Source: Sphingobacterium bambusae (GTDB lineage Bacteria > Bacteroidota > Bacteroidia > Sphingobacteriales > Sphingobacteriaceae). Taken from it: a stretch of 64,000 bases of DNA. A model generated the notes under the pieces. It saw only the letters and a list, made by a program, of their open reading frames with translations, ran no database searches and was not told where the DNA came from. Within the stretch, counting starts at the first letter, position 1; every line of letters starts with the position of its first letter. Of this stretch, positions 1 to 8,847 are shown one piece after another. Both the position numbers and the translations under genes were made by a program. The stretch spans positions 2,294,001 through 2,358,000 of the forward strand of contig NZ_CP138332.1 in NCBI RefSeq assembly GCF_033955345.1. The letters are read 5' to 3'.

Positions 1-2324
1 CTGATCATAATATCAAATCCTTTGTTGTTTACCGCACCAATATTCTGTGTTACGAACTCAAATCCAGATGCATTTGGAAGTGGCGCTTGCAAAAGCAAAT
101 CTGTCGTTCTCCGATTGTAGTAGGAGATATCAAAGTTCAAACGATTTTGAAACAACGCTAATTCGAAACCACCATCGATCGTTGTTGTTTTCTCCCACTT
201 CAAGTCGTCATTACGTAAATTACCTAAGTAAGATGTTGACACACGCGTACCGCCTAACAGTTGCGTATTGTTAATGGCTCTACCAATGGATTGATAAGGT
301 GCAATTTCGGAGTTACCGGTGATACCAATGCTACTGCGTAATTTCAGATTGTTTAACCAAGAGACATCTGCTAAGAATGATTCCTTAGATGCGACCCAAG
401 CCAAACCCATAGATGGGAAGAAGCCGAACTTGTTATTCGCACCGAAGCGAGACGAACCATCATAACGACCTGTAACCGTAGCCGAATATTTATCATTTAA
501 TGTGTAGGCAGCACGCATAAAGTAAGAATTCATACCCCAACGTTCGTAAGCAGATTGTGGTGCCTGCGGTAAAGAACCAGCCGCCATATTATTCCATTTA
601 AAGAAATCGTTAGTAAAGCCTTCTGTACGATTCATACTAAATTCGCGCTCCCGCCCTTGCCAAGATAAACCAGCTACCGCATTAATACGATGATTGTTAA
701 ATTGCTTATTGTAGCTCAAATAGGTTTCTTGTTGCCAGTAGAAGATATCTTCGTTTTCAATCTGTGCCCAACCGTTTGGACGAGAAATATTGTGTAGCAA
801 TACGGAAGAATAGCCACGGTACTGTCTCCTTTGCTTATCTACACCATATTGGGTTTTCAAATCTAGGCCATCAGCCAAATGGAAAGTCAACGCTGCATTA
901 CCAAAAATTTGCGTATTGGCGCGCATTCTTTCTTGTAGATCTAAGATAGCAACTGGATTGGACATCCCTTCGAAGCCTAGAACACCATTGACTGTTGATG
1001 AACCAGAAAAACTATATTGTCCGTCTGGCTGATAAACCGGCAACCAAGGCAACATCTCGATCATCGTACGACGTGCCTCTTGCCCACCGCCATCTTCTGG
1101 TGTAAAACGGCCGTAAGTATGGTTCGCCGTTAAGTTTATACTTGTAGAAAGCCAATCTTTCACTTTCGAATCGTAAGCCAATTTACCGTTCACACGCTTG
1201 TTGTAGGTGTTATTCACGACCCCTTGCTGATCGGTATAATTAATGAAAGCACCCACAGAAGATTTTTCATCACCTTGTTGGATATTAAGCTGATGATTTT
1301 GAGAAACAACAGTGCGAGTTGCTTCCCTTTGCCAATCGGTATTATACAATGGATTACCATTGGAATCGAAATAGTTTGGATCATTAAACCAATCTTTACG
1401 ATCCAAAGACCAATTGTATTTATCAGGCATATAACGGTTTTCATTTTCCAAACCTATCATAAATGCTTGTACCCACTCTTCTGCATTCAAGAGATCCATA
1501 TAGCGTTGTGGAGAACTCACACTGGCCGATCCTTGGTAGCTAATAGATCTCGTGCCGTCTTTATTCCCCCGCTTTGTCGTCACAAGGATGACGCCATTCG
1601 CACCGCGAGCACCATAGATGGCCGCAGATGAAGCGTCTTTCAATACTTCCATACGCTCGATATCATTCGGATTTACTAGGTGAAAATTTTCCATCACCAC
1701 GCCATCCACTACATAAAGCGGGCTGGAAGAAGAGTTGATCGAAGCCGTACCACGGATTACTACGCGGTTTGCATACGCACCGGGCTGGCTAGAGTTGGAA
1801 TATACATTCACACCAGCAGCCTGTCCGCGTAGGTTGTCCAAAGCACTAAAGCTTTGATTCTTGATCATATCCTGTCCCTTCACCATAGAAATGGAACCGG
1901 TTACATCCGATTTACGCATGGTTCCATAACCCACGACGACAACGTCATCCAGCAGTTCACTGTTGGAAGTCAATGGAAAGTTTAGGTCTCCCGTACCCAC
2001 GGGCAATTCCAGCGTTTGATAACCTACAAACGAGGTTGTCACCATTTGTCCAACACTTGCTTGCAAGCTGTAATTCCCCTGTTCGTCAGTTTGTGTAGCA
2101 ACATCAGTGCCCTTCACCGCAACGGTCACACCCGCAATCGGCTTTCCGGTTGTTGCATCCGTAACACGTCCGCGAACAGTTTGCTGTTTGACAAGACTTA
2201 AGGAAGGCTTCATGTTGATTGATTTAGCATTGGCTTGAACATGACCATAGCTGGTCGCCAATACGGCCAAAGAGAGAACCCATAGTTTTCCCTTGGACGG
2301 CTTTAATTTGTCAATGTTCCGCAT
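1..2324 (-). CDS. SusC/RagA-type TonB-linked outer membrane receptor, 3' end cut by window
   Basis: About 774 N-terminal residues are visible; the C-terminal part of the barrel lies beyond position 1. The start at 2324 gives a signal peptide (about residues 1-32), then a carboxypeptidase-regulatory-like beta domain (about 48-110, VRGRVTDATTGKPIAGVTV), a TonB-box-like stretch (DDVVVVGYGT), the SusC plug signature (ERMEVLKDASSAAIYGARG) and the first barrel strands. SusC proteins import oligosaccharides or peptides through the outer membrane with a SusD lipoprotein, powered by TonB. In this orientation a susD gene would lie downstream, outside the window, so the substrate cannot be inferred. The family is clear. 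Confidence 0.95.
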   Translation of the reverse strand, partial: MRNIDKLKPSKGKLWVLSLAVLATSYGHVQANAKSINMKPSLSLVKQQTVRGRVTDATTGKPIAGVTVAVKGTDVATQTDEQGNYSLQASVGQMVTTSFVGYQTLELPVGTGDLNFPLTSNSELLDDVVVVGYGTMRKSDVTGSISMVKGQDMIKNQSFSALDNLRGQAAGVNVYSNSSQPGAYANRVVIRGTASINSSSSPLYVVDGVVMENFHLVNPNDIERMEVLKDASSAAIYGARGANGVILVTTKRGNKDGTRSISYQGSASVSSPQRYMDLLNAEEWVQAFMIGLENENRYMPDKYNWSLDRKDWFNDPNYFDSNGNPLYNTDWQREATRTVVSQNHQLNIQQGDEKSSVGAFINYTDQQGVVNNTYNKRVNGKLAYDSKVKDWLSTSINLTANHTYGRFTPEDGGGQEARRTMIEMLPWLPVYQPDGQYSFSGSSTVNGVLGFEGMSNPVAILDLQERMRANTQIFGNAALTFHLADGLDLKTQYGVDKQRRQYRGYSSVLLHNISRPNGWAQIENEDIFYWQQETYLSYNKQFNNHRINAVAGLSWQGREREFSMNRTEGFTNDFFKWNNMAAGSLPQAPQSAYERWGMNSYFMRAAYTLNDKYSATVTGRYDGSSRFGANNKFGFFPSMGLAWVASKESFLADVSWLNNLKLRSSIGITGNSEIAPYQSIGRAINNTQLLGGTRVSTSYLGNLRNDDLKWEKTTTIDGGFELALFQNRLNFDISYYNRRTTDLLLQAPLPNASGFEFVTQNIGAVNNKGFDIMI

Positions 2325-2702
2325 AAAATTAATGTTTATACAATGTAGTTTAGCTTACGATTTACTAATTGGGCGTTCGTCAATAGACATACCTTGAACA
2401 GGCAGGAAAAAGACAAACAGGTTTAAATCAGTATAACGTTAACACTAATTAACACATTTACTTCCGAACAAAAAAGCATTTACCAAACTTTATTACTCAT
2501 TTTAAACCTTTTAGCAGTTATGCTAAAACGATATTAGCACCCCGTTAAACCTCTTCAGATAGCCTGTTAGAGTGAATAATAACAAAACTTGCATTCGAAT
2601 ATACCCTGCGATAAATATCTATTTGCTAAAAATACCGTAACAAAAAAGCTCGATCCAATGATCGAGCTTTTCTGGCAATAGAAGGAATCGCTGTTCTCTT
2701 AC
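2325..2702. other. Intergenic region upstream of the SusC-like gene
   Basis: 378 bases with no credible gene. It holds the terminator hairpin of the GMC oxidoreductase gene at its right end and must hold the promoter of the SusC-like gene. I could not find a good TAnnTTTG box in the SusC direction. Confidence 0.6.
2644..2671 (-). terminator. Rho-independent terminator of the GMC oxidoreductase gene
   Basis: An 11-bp perfect inverted repeat (AAAAGCTCGAT / ATCGAGCTTTT) with a 6-base loop, 31 bases past the GMC stop codon. On the minus strand the stem is followed by a run of six T. Confidence 0.85.
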
Positions 2703-4418
2703 TTAGATATTTCCCTTCTTCATTTCCTTGATCGCATAATCTACAGACCTTGCAGAGAAAGCCATGTACGTGAGTGATGGATTCTGTGTCGAGGTCGAGG
2801 TCATACTGGCACCATCCGTCACAAAAACGTTTGGCACTGTATGCATTTGATTCCATTTGTTGAGCACCGACGTTTTCGGGTCATTCCCCATACGCGCGCC
2901 ACCCATCTCGTGGATATCCAACCCTGGTGCTTGCCAACGATCGTCTCGACGAATGTTCGTAAATCCAGCCTCAACGAACATCTCTTCCAAGGTATCGAGA
3001 TAGTCTTTCTTCATTTTGGCATCATTATCATCATAATCGATAGCGATTTTCAACAAAGGCACACCCCAATCATCCTGCTGTTTTGTGTCTAGCGCCACGT
3101 AGTTGGAAGCTTTCGGAATCGTTTCCCCCATCATATGCGAGCTGACACCCCAGTTACCAAGTTTTGGGTTCAATAGGGAATTTTTTAAATCTTCGCCCAA
3201 ACCGCTACGGTCCGAATTTGCCGATCGATAAGCGCCAAACCCTGCAGCATAACCTCGTAGGTAATCTGTTTCCTGTTTATGCAAATTGCGAAAACGCGGG
3301 ATATATCCTCCACCAGCGGGATTACGACCATCGGTTTTGAAGTCTAATAGCCCTTCATATTCGGCATACATCCGTGCGCTATAATTGTGGAAAGCGACAT
3401 ACTTACCCAAGGTTTCGCTATCGTTACCCAATCCATTTGGAAAACGGTTGGAGCGCGAGTTAAGCAGGATCAAGTTGGTGTTAATTGCTGCTGCATTCAC
3501 AAAGATCAACTTGGCATAGAAGTCCATTTCTTCCTTTGTGTTCCTATCAATGACCTTCACCCCAATGGCACGTCCCTTCTGCTCATCATAAAGGATGGAA
3601 TGTACAACGGAATCGGGGCGTAAAGTCATATTTCCGGTCTTTGCCGCCCATGGCAAGGTGGAAGCATTGGAGCTAAAGTATCCACCAAATGGACATCCAC
3701 GCTGGCAAAGCGTACGGCTTTGACATTGGGTACGCCCTTGCTGAATATGAATCGGTTCAGGCTTGGAGATGTGCGCACAGCGTGCTGAAATAACTTTACG
3801 CGCTGGATATTTAGCTTCAATTTTCTGTTTGAAGTACTTTTCAACTACATTTAGCGGATAACTCGGCAGAAACTCACCGTCGGGCAACTCCGGCAGTCCA
3901 TCACGGTCGCCGGCAATACCGGCAAAACGCTCCACATAGTCATACCAAGGCTTTAAATCCGCATAGCGAATCGGCCAGTCCACGGCAAAACCATCACGTA
4001 AAGGGCCTTCAAAATCGAAGTCTGACCAACGCTGCGTTTGGCGTGCCCACAAAAGTGATTTGCCCCCGACCTGATACCCGCGAATCCAATCAAATGGTTT
4101 CTCTTGAACATAGGGATGCTCTTTGTCTTTCACAAAAAAATGCGCTGCATCTTCATGAAAGGCATAACAACGGTTCACGATAGGATTCTCCTGCTGAACG
4201 GCATAAGGCATCTCACCTCGATGTTCAAACTCCCAAGGATACATATTTGTCGTTGGGTAATCTTTCACATGCTGCACATCACGACCGCGCTCTAGCACCA
4301 ACGTCTTTAATCCACGCTCGCTCAGCTCTTTGGCTGACCAACCACCACTTATACCCGAACCAATAACGATCGCATCATAGGTGCGTTCCTTCTCCGAATC
4401 AATATTTAGATTTGCCAT
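2703..4418 (-). CDS. GMC-family oxidoreductase (FAD-dependent sugar/alcohol dehydrogenase large subunit)
   Basis: 571 residues. An N-terminal Rossmann FAD site (GSGISGGWSAKELSERG, about residues 21-37) is followed by the GMC flavin-binding segment GGKSLLWARQTQRW near residue 120. The C-terminal catalytic block holds HEMGGARMG (His about 503) and STQNPSLT (Asn about 546). Family members oxidise sugars, sugar acids or alcohols with FAD. No signal peptide is present. The gene starts two bases after the small-subunit gene, whose product carries a Tat-like signal, so co-export of a folded heterodimer is likely. No cytochrome c subunit gene is nearby. The substrate is unknown; glucose, gluconate or 3-keto-sugar chemistry are options. 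Confidence 0.92.
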   Translation of the reverse strand: MANLNIDSEKERTYDAIVIGSGISGGWSAKELSERGLKTLVLERGRDVQHVKDYPTTNMYPWEFEHRGEMPYAVQQENPIVNRCYAFHEDAAHFFVKDKEHPYVQEKPFDWIRGYQVGGKSLLWARQTQRWSDFDFEGPLRDGFAVDWPIRYADLKPWYDYVERFAGIAGDRDGLPELPDGEFLPSYPLNVVEKYFKQKIEAKYPARKVISARCAHISKPEPIHIQQGRTQCQSRTLCQRGCPFGGYFSSNASTLPWAAKTGNMTLRPDSVVHSILYDEQKGRAIGVKVIDRNTKEEMDFYAKLIFVNAAAINTNLILLNSRSNRFPNGLGNDSETLGKYVAFHNYSARMYAEYEGLLDFKTDGRNPAGGGYIPRFRNLHKQETDYLRGYAAGFGAYRSANSDRSGLGEDLKNSLLNPKLGNWGVSSHMMGETIPKASNYVALDTKQQDDWGVPLLKIAIDYDDNDAKMKKDYLDTLEEMFVEAGFTNIRRDDRWQAPGLDIHEMGGARMGNDPKTSVLNKWNQMHTVPNVFVTDGASMTSTSTQNPSLTYMAFSARSVDYAIKEMKKGNI

Positions 4419-4420
4419 GC

Positions 4421-4897
4421 TTAACCCTTCACTTTTACCGCTCCATTATATCGTCCTGGAACCAATTCATAAATCAATTTATTCTTCATCACATACTCCG
4501 AGTTCAGGTAGCCCTGAATAGTACGTTGTTTTGCAATCTTGGCGAAAACATCTTCCGCGCCCAGCTGCTGCAAATAGGCGAGTACCTCTACTGCCGGCTT
4601 ACCAGACAGCTTTTTTGCGTCCTTCAGTCCCTTTAAAAATTGATCCTGCTCTTCGGGGCTGTGGCAATCATCCAACATCTTCATCACAAATAAATGTAAT
4701 TTGAGTGTTTTGGCACCCGGACTATCCGTCTCGGGAATGATCGCTTCGACGATTTCAGCAAGAAGGGCCTCATCTGATGCACTCATCTTGATATGCTGGA
4801 GTGCAATGGATGCACTGCCATCCGTCGAACAAGACGTGGCAATCATCATCCCTCCTGCCAATACAAACAACTGCTTGATGGCTGATCTTCTATCCAT
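4421..4897 (-). CDS. Gluconate 2-dehydrogenase subunit 3 family protein (Tat-type lipoprotein)
   Basis: 158 residues. The N-terminus MDRRSAIKQLFVLAGG has the twin-arginine and hydrophobic core of a Tat signal, followed by a lipobox-like ATSC at about residues 20-23. The rest matches the small gamma subunit of membrane-bound gluconate and related dehydrogenases (LAEIVEAIIPETDSPGAKTL, DQFLKGL). The subunit is thought to carry the catalytic GMC subunit across the membrane and hold it there. It is first in a two-gene operon with the GMC gene (2-base gap). The lipobox directly after a Tat core suggests membrane anchoring; this is inference. Confidence 0.9.
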   Translation of the reverse strand: MDRRSAIKQLFVLAGGMMIATSCSTDGSASIALQHIKMSASDEALLAEIVEAIIPETDSPGAKTLKLHLFVMKMLDDCHSPEEQDQFLKGLKDAKKLSGKPAVEVLAYLQQLGAEDVFAKIAKQRTIQGYLNSEYVMKNKLIYELVPGRYNGAVKVKG

Positions 4898-4961
4898 AAC
4901 GTTGGTGTAATTAAAGTGCCTAATTTAGTAATAATTATATTATTTTGATCTGCTAAAACGA

Positions 4962-5612
4962 TTACAGCAAAATTTTATCTACGTCAACCAAACTTTCTAC
5001 GACATAGGTTGCCGTCTGTAATTTCGCGCGCTCCGCGGCGAACCGAGACGCCGCGATACTGCGTAATCCAGCGTCTTGTGCAGCCCGCAGTCCCGTAGCG
5101 GTATCTTCCACAGCCACCAATTTTTCCGCCGGGATTTCCATCTTTTCGATAGCCAATAAATACGGCTCTGGATTTGGCTTCGCATGAACCACCTTCTCCC
5201 GCGTCACAAAAAACTCAAAAAAATCCAGCAAGCCGTGGTGTCCCAACACCGTATCTACGGTTGTTTGATAACTGGAAGTTACCAAACCAATCCGCTGGCC
5301 CGCGGCACGTAAATTCTCCAAAATCTCCTTGGCAAAAGGCATTAAAGAAATCGTGCGCATATCCGCGCGCGCATAAGCGGCTCTCGTTTCTTTCCACATA
5401 AATTCTTCCGTGGTCTCTATTCCCCAGTTCTGCTTCAAGAAATGTATGTTTCGCACCAATGTATGCCCAGCAAAAAGCGTCAGCCAGTCTTCAAAGGTTA
5501 TTGTCAAATCAAAATTCGCCGCCAATATTGGTTGCCAACTGCTAAAGTAAAAATGTTCAGAATCGATTAATGTTCCATCAAGATCAAAAAGTACGCCTTC
5601 TATATGTTTCAT
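4962..5612 (-). CDS. HAD-superfamily hydrolase, beta-phosphoglucomutase/phosphatase-like (subfamily IA)
   Basis: 216 residues from the ATG at 5612 (MKHIEGVLFDLDGTLIDSE). The frame is open up to 5768, but that 52-residue extension is rich in Tyr, Arg and Cys and lies before the HAD motif, so I reject it. Motif I is DLDGT, motif II the TSS of GLVTSSYQTT, the lysine of HAKPNPEPY fits motif III and VEDTATGLRAAQDAG is motif IV. A helical cap lies between motifs I and II. Family members dephosphorylate or isomerise small phosphosugars and nucleotides; the substrate is not readable. The gene stands alone, about 235 bases from the divergent FAH-fold gene. Confidence 0.88.
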   Translation of the reverse strand: MKHIEGVLFDLDGTLIDSEHFYFSSWQPILAANFDLTITFEDWLTLFAGHTLVRNIHFLKQNWGIETTEEFMWKETRAAYARADMRTISLMPFAKEILENLRAAGQRIGLVTSSYQTTVDTVLGHHGLLDFFEFFVTREKVVHAKPNPEPYLLAIEKMEIPAEKLVAVEDTATGLRAAQDAGLRSIAASRFAAERAKLQTATYVVESLVDVDKILL

Positions 5613-5846
5613 TGCATAAATGTAATAGTAATTCACCAAACAATAAAGCCCATCTGCCGCTGGCCATCTTCTCCGATATGCCAGCAAGCAAAGCATGTGC
5701 GCAGTTCCTTGTAAATGCCTCTGTATTTTATTAAGTTTGTTAAACAACAAAAGTGAGACTATTTTCACAAATCGTGCCTCACAAATAGATAACAGAGAAC
5801 AAATATCAGGCTACGAAGAACGGCCTAATGACATAGCTATTAAACA

Positions 5847-6458
5847 ATGAAAGTAATTGCAGTAGGAAGAAACTATATAGACCACGCGAAGGAATTAAAC
5901 AATCCAGTGCCAACGACACCTGTGATTTTTATGAAACCTGATACCGCGATACTCAAAGACAACAAAGACTTTTACTATCCCGAGTTTTCAAAAGACGTAC
6001 ATTACGAGGTAGAAGTCGTGATCCGCATTTGTAATGAAGGTAAACATGTATCGCCAAAATTCGCACATAAGTATTACGATGCCATTGGTCTTGGTATCGA
6101 TTTCACTGCACGAGATATACAGGCCCAGCATAAGGAAAAAGGGCTTCCTTGGGAACTGGCCAAGGCTTTCGACCACTCTGCCGTAATCAGCCCTTTATTA
6201 CCCAAGGAAGATTTTCCGGACATGAAACAAATCGCGTTTTCCATGCTCAAAAATGGTGAAACCGTGCAGTCAGGCAATACGCATGATATGATTTTTGATT
6301 TTGAAACATTAATTGTGTTTATCTCTAAGTATATCACCCTACGCAAAGGCGACCTCATTTACACGGGAACACCTGTAGGTGTTGGCCCTATTGCTATTGG
6401 CGACAAATTTGAGGGACGGATTGGCGATCAAACGATGTTCACCTGTAACATTAAGTAA
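5847..6458 (+). CDS. Fumarylacetoacetate hydrolase (FAH) family protein
   Basis: 203 residues, a compact FAH domain of the YcgM/acylpyruvase size. Visible family elements are GRNYIDHAKEL at the N-terminus, the metal-binding HYEVEVV (E-x-E) and GLGIDFTARDIQ (D), the KAFDHSAV segment and the C-terminal GDLIYTGTPVGVGPIAIGD. These enzymes cleave or decarboxylate acylpyruvates and oxaloacetate with Mg2+; the exact substrate cannot be told. The next gene (M23 peptidase) starts 55 bases downstream on the same strand, so cotranscription is possible. Confidence 0.93.
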   Translation: MKVIAVGRNYIDHAKELNNPVPTTPVIFMKPDTAILKDNKDFYYPEFSKDVHYEVEVVIRICNEGKHVSPKFAHKYYDAIGLGIDFTARDIQAQHKEKGLPWELAKAFDHSAVISPLLPKEDFPDMKQIAFSMLKNGETVQSGNTHDMIFDFETLIVFISKYITLRKGDLIYTGTPVGVGPIAIGDKFEGRIGDQTMFTCNIK

Positions 6459-6513
6459 AACTAACCGTCCTAAAAGAGCGATTAAGAAGGTTATCAAAAA
6501 ACAAGAAAAGCGG

Positions 6514-8235
6514 ATGAAGAACTACGGAATTTTACTGATTTATTTAGGTATGGCTTTGAGCGGTTGGGCACAGAACGATCAGATCATTACCGCACGAACC
6601 TATCCTCAGGGCTATTTTAGAAACCCGTTAGATATCCCGATGGATGCTTCTGGCACCTTTGGGGAGCTCCGCTCCACACACTTTCATGCTGGCGATGATT
6701 ATCGTACCCAACAGCGGATTGGGCTTCCCCTTCATGCCGCAGCAGATGGTTTTGTATCACGTGTAAGGGTACAGATAGGCGGAGGTGGAAACTCGGTATA
6801 CATCGACCATCCAAACGGCTACACCACCGTGTATCTGCATATGGATCGATTCAATGATGCGTTAACGAATATCATCCGCGCAGAACAATATAAACAAAAA
6901 CGCTTCGATGTGGATGTTACCGTAGCTCCAGAACAAGTGAAACTAAGCAAGGGACAGGTTATTGGCCATGCAGGAAACACCGGAGGTTCGGCTGGGCCAC
7001 ACCTACATTTCGAGATTCGCGACAGCAAAACACAGCACCCGCTCAATCCACAGTTATTTGGACTTCGTTTCAACGACCGCTTTAACCCTACCATCAATAG
7101 CATCCTTGTTTACGATTTGAATGACGAGCTTTTTAATGAACACACGCCACGTAGACCTTTTCCCGCACGTGCCACACAAAATGGGCGCTACGGCTTGAAC
7201 GCGGGCAATCCAATTTTGGTATCGGGCAAATTCGGACTCGGTATCAGCGCTATCGATAGACACCGCGCCGGTGGATTCCAAAACGGCGTGTACTCCATTG
7301 AGCTTTTTCTTGACGGCAAAGCGATTTCGACGGTACTATTTGAAGAGTTGGATTTCAACACATCTCGCGCTATACATGCTTATATCGATTATCCATATTG
7401 GAAGAGCAGCAAAGCCAAGGTGCAAAAGAGCTTCAAAGATCCCGGAAACCCGATAGAAATTTTCCATATCCTTGAAAACCGAGGTGTTATCAACCTGCCG
7501 GACAACGAGCTACACGAAGTGAAATATGTAGTAAAGGATGTGCAAGGAAATTGTAGCGAACTAAACTTCCAAGTTAAAAACAATGTCAACGCATCCCCAA
7601 CCGTTGCAAAACGACATGGCCTGCAACTGTTCCAATGGGACAAAGAGAATACTTTTGAGCGCGATGATATACAAGTACAGATGCCCAAAGGCGTCCTTTA
7701 TGACAACTTAGATTTTGAATACACTAATACTGCGCGGCCTACAGGTGGCTATTCGTTGACGCATCGTGTACATAATGGATTTATCCCATTATTCTCCACC
7801 TTTACACTACGTATTAAACCTACAAATCTTCCCGAACATTTGCAGCAGAAAGCGCTGATTGCCTCTGTGGAAAACGGATCCGAAGGAGGCAAATTCGAGA
7901 ACGGATGGGTCACGGTCAATACGCGCAGTTTCGGCCGTTTTTATGTGGCCGTGGATACTGTCGCTCCAACCATTGTACCTAGAAATTTCAGCAATGGTAA
8001 GAACGTCGCTGCCCAGTCCAAGATCGATTTTACGATCAGCGACAACTTCTCGGGCATACAGTCTTTTAACGCGTATATAGACGATCAGTGGGTACTGATG
8101 GAGTACGACTCTAAAAACAGACACCTATGGCACCGCTTTGATACCGCTCTCAGCAAGGGTAGCCACCGATTTAAATTGGTCGTTACCGATTGGAAAGATA
8201 ATGAGAAGACTTACGAAGCATCATTTACGAAATAA
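6514..8235 (+). CDS. Secreted M23-family (LytM) metallopeptidase
   Basis: 573 residues from the ATG at 6514, which gives a clean signal peptide ending GWAQ at about residue 20. The frame is open back to 6379, inside the upstream FAH gene, and that extension is rejected. The LytM core has H58-A-G-D-D62 (HxGxD), the HAGNTGGSAG loop and the H163-L-H165 motif, so the zinc site is complete. About 380 residues of beta-rich C-terminal sequence follow, ending in an Ig-like segment (DTVAPTIVPRNF, DNFSGIQSFNAYID). M23 enzymes cut peptidoglycan cross-links; a role in envelope maturation is likely. Confidence 0.93.
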   Translation: MKNYGILLIYLGMALSGWAQNDQIITARTYPQGYFRNPLDIPMDASGTFGELRSTHFHAGDDYRTQQRIGLPLHAAADGFVSRVRVQIGGGGNSVYIDHPNGYTTVYLHMDRFNDALTNIIRAEQYKQKRFDVDVTVAPEQVKLSKGQVIGHAGNTGGSAGPHLHFEIRDSKTQHPLNPQLFGLRFNDRFNPTINSILVYDLNDELFNEHTPRRPFPARATQNGRYGLNAGNPILVSGKFGLGISAIDRHRAGGFQNGVYSIELFLDGKAISTVLFEELDFNTSRAIHAYIDYPYWKSSKAKVQKSFKDPGNPIEIFHILENRGVINLPDNELHEVKYVVKDVQGNCSELNFQVKNNVNASPTVAKRHGLQLFQWDKENTFERDDIQVQMPKGVLYDNLDFEYTNTARPTGGYSLTHRVHNGFIPLFSTFTLRIKPTNLPEHLQQKALIASVENGSEGGKFENGWVTVNTRSFGRFYVAVDTVAPTIVPRNFSNGKNVAAQSKIDFTISDNFSGIQSFNAYIDDQWVLMEYDSKNRHLWHRFDTALSKGSHRFKLVVTDWKDNEKTYEASFTK

Positions 8236-8259
8236 TCAACATCAAACAGTAGAAAAGAT

Positions 8260-8279
8260 CTGCACATTTCATCGTGCAG
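8260..8279. other. Small inverted repeat upstream of the bcp-like gene
   Basis: CTGCAC and GTGCAG separated by 8 bases, located 28 bases before the start of the peroxiredoxin gene. It has no following T-run on either strand, so it could be a hairpin in the intergenic transcript or an operator. Confidence 0.3.
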
Positions 8280-8307
8280 TACGATCAAAAAAGATAAATC
8301 AACTATT

Positions 8308-8772
8308 ATGGCAGAATTAAATGTCGGCGACAAAGCGCCCGCGATCCAAGCGAAAAACCAAAAAGGAGAAACAGTGAGCTTATCGTCTTTTCTTGGAAAA
8401 AAGGTTATCCTCTATTTCTATCCCAAAGACAATACGCCCGGCTGTACAACGGAAGCCTGTAATTTCCGCGACAATTACCAATCTTTGGTAGACGAGGGAT
8501 TTGAAGTCATCGGCGTTAGCATTGATAGCGAACAATCGCATCAAAAATTTATCAGCAAATTTGAGCTTCCTTTCAATCTCTTAGCAGATGAAGACCAAAA
8601 AATAGTCAACGACTATGGGGTATGGGTAGAGAAAAATATGTACGGCAAAAAATATATGGGCACTGCGCGCACGACCTTCATCATCGATGAAGAAGGTACT
8701 ATTGCACATGTTATAAAAAAAGTGGATAACAAAAATGCCAGTCAGCAGGTACGCGACTTATACAAAAGCTAA
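8308..8772 (+). CDS. bcp: Thioredoxin-dependent peroxiredoxin, Bcp/PrxQ type
   Basis: 154 residues. The active-site segment YPKDNTPGCTTEACNFRD holds the peroxidatic Cys46 and the PrxQ-type resolving Cys51 five residues later; Thr43 and Pro44 complete the PxxxTxxC motif in its usual form. Arg122 in TARTTFIID fits the conserved arginine. Bcp enzymes reduce H2O2 and organic peroxides with thioredoxin in the cytoplasm. No terminator is visible between this gene and glyS, but glyS has its own promoter. A second, Tpx-type peroxiredoxin is encoded at 17810. Confidence 0.96.
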   Translation: MAELNVGDKAPAIQAKNQKGETVSLSSFLGKKVILYFYPKDNTPGCTTEACNFRDNYQSLVDEGFEVIGVSIDSEQSHQKFISKFELPFNLLADEDQKIVNDYGVWVEKNMYGKKYMGTARTTFIIDEEGTIAHVIKKVDNKNASQQVRDLYKS

Positions 8773-8833
8773 ACAAACCACCATAGGTCGCCAAATACTG
8801 GAGGTCAGGTACACATATCTAATTACTAATTTT

Positions 8834-8841
8834 TATATTTG
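8834..8841 (+). promoter_or_regulatory. -7 box (TATATTTG) of glyS
   Basis: An exact match to the Bacteroidota consensus TAnnTTTG. Its last base is only six bases before the glyS ATG, so transcription should begin at or just before the start codon and give a leaderless or near-leaderless mRNA. Confidence 0.6.
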
Positions 8842-8847
8842 CCTCTT

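Noticed and set aside
5613..5768. N-terminal extension of the HAD hydrolase frame
   Set aside because: The added 52 residues precede the HAD motif I start MKHIEGVLFDLDGT and look non-coding; normal family length is reached from 5612.
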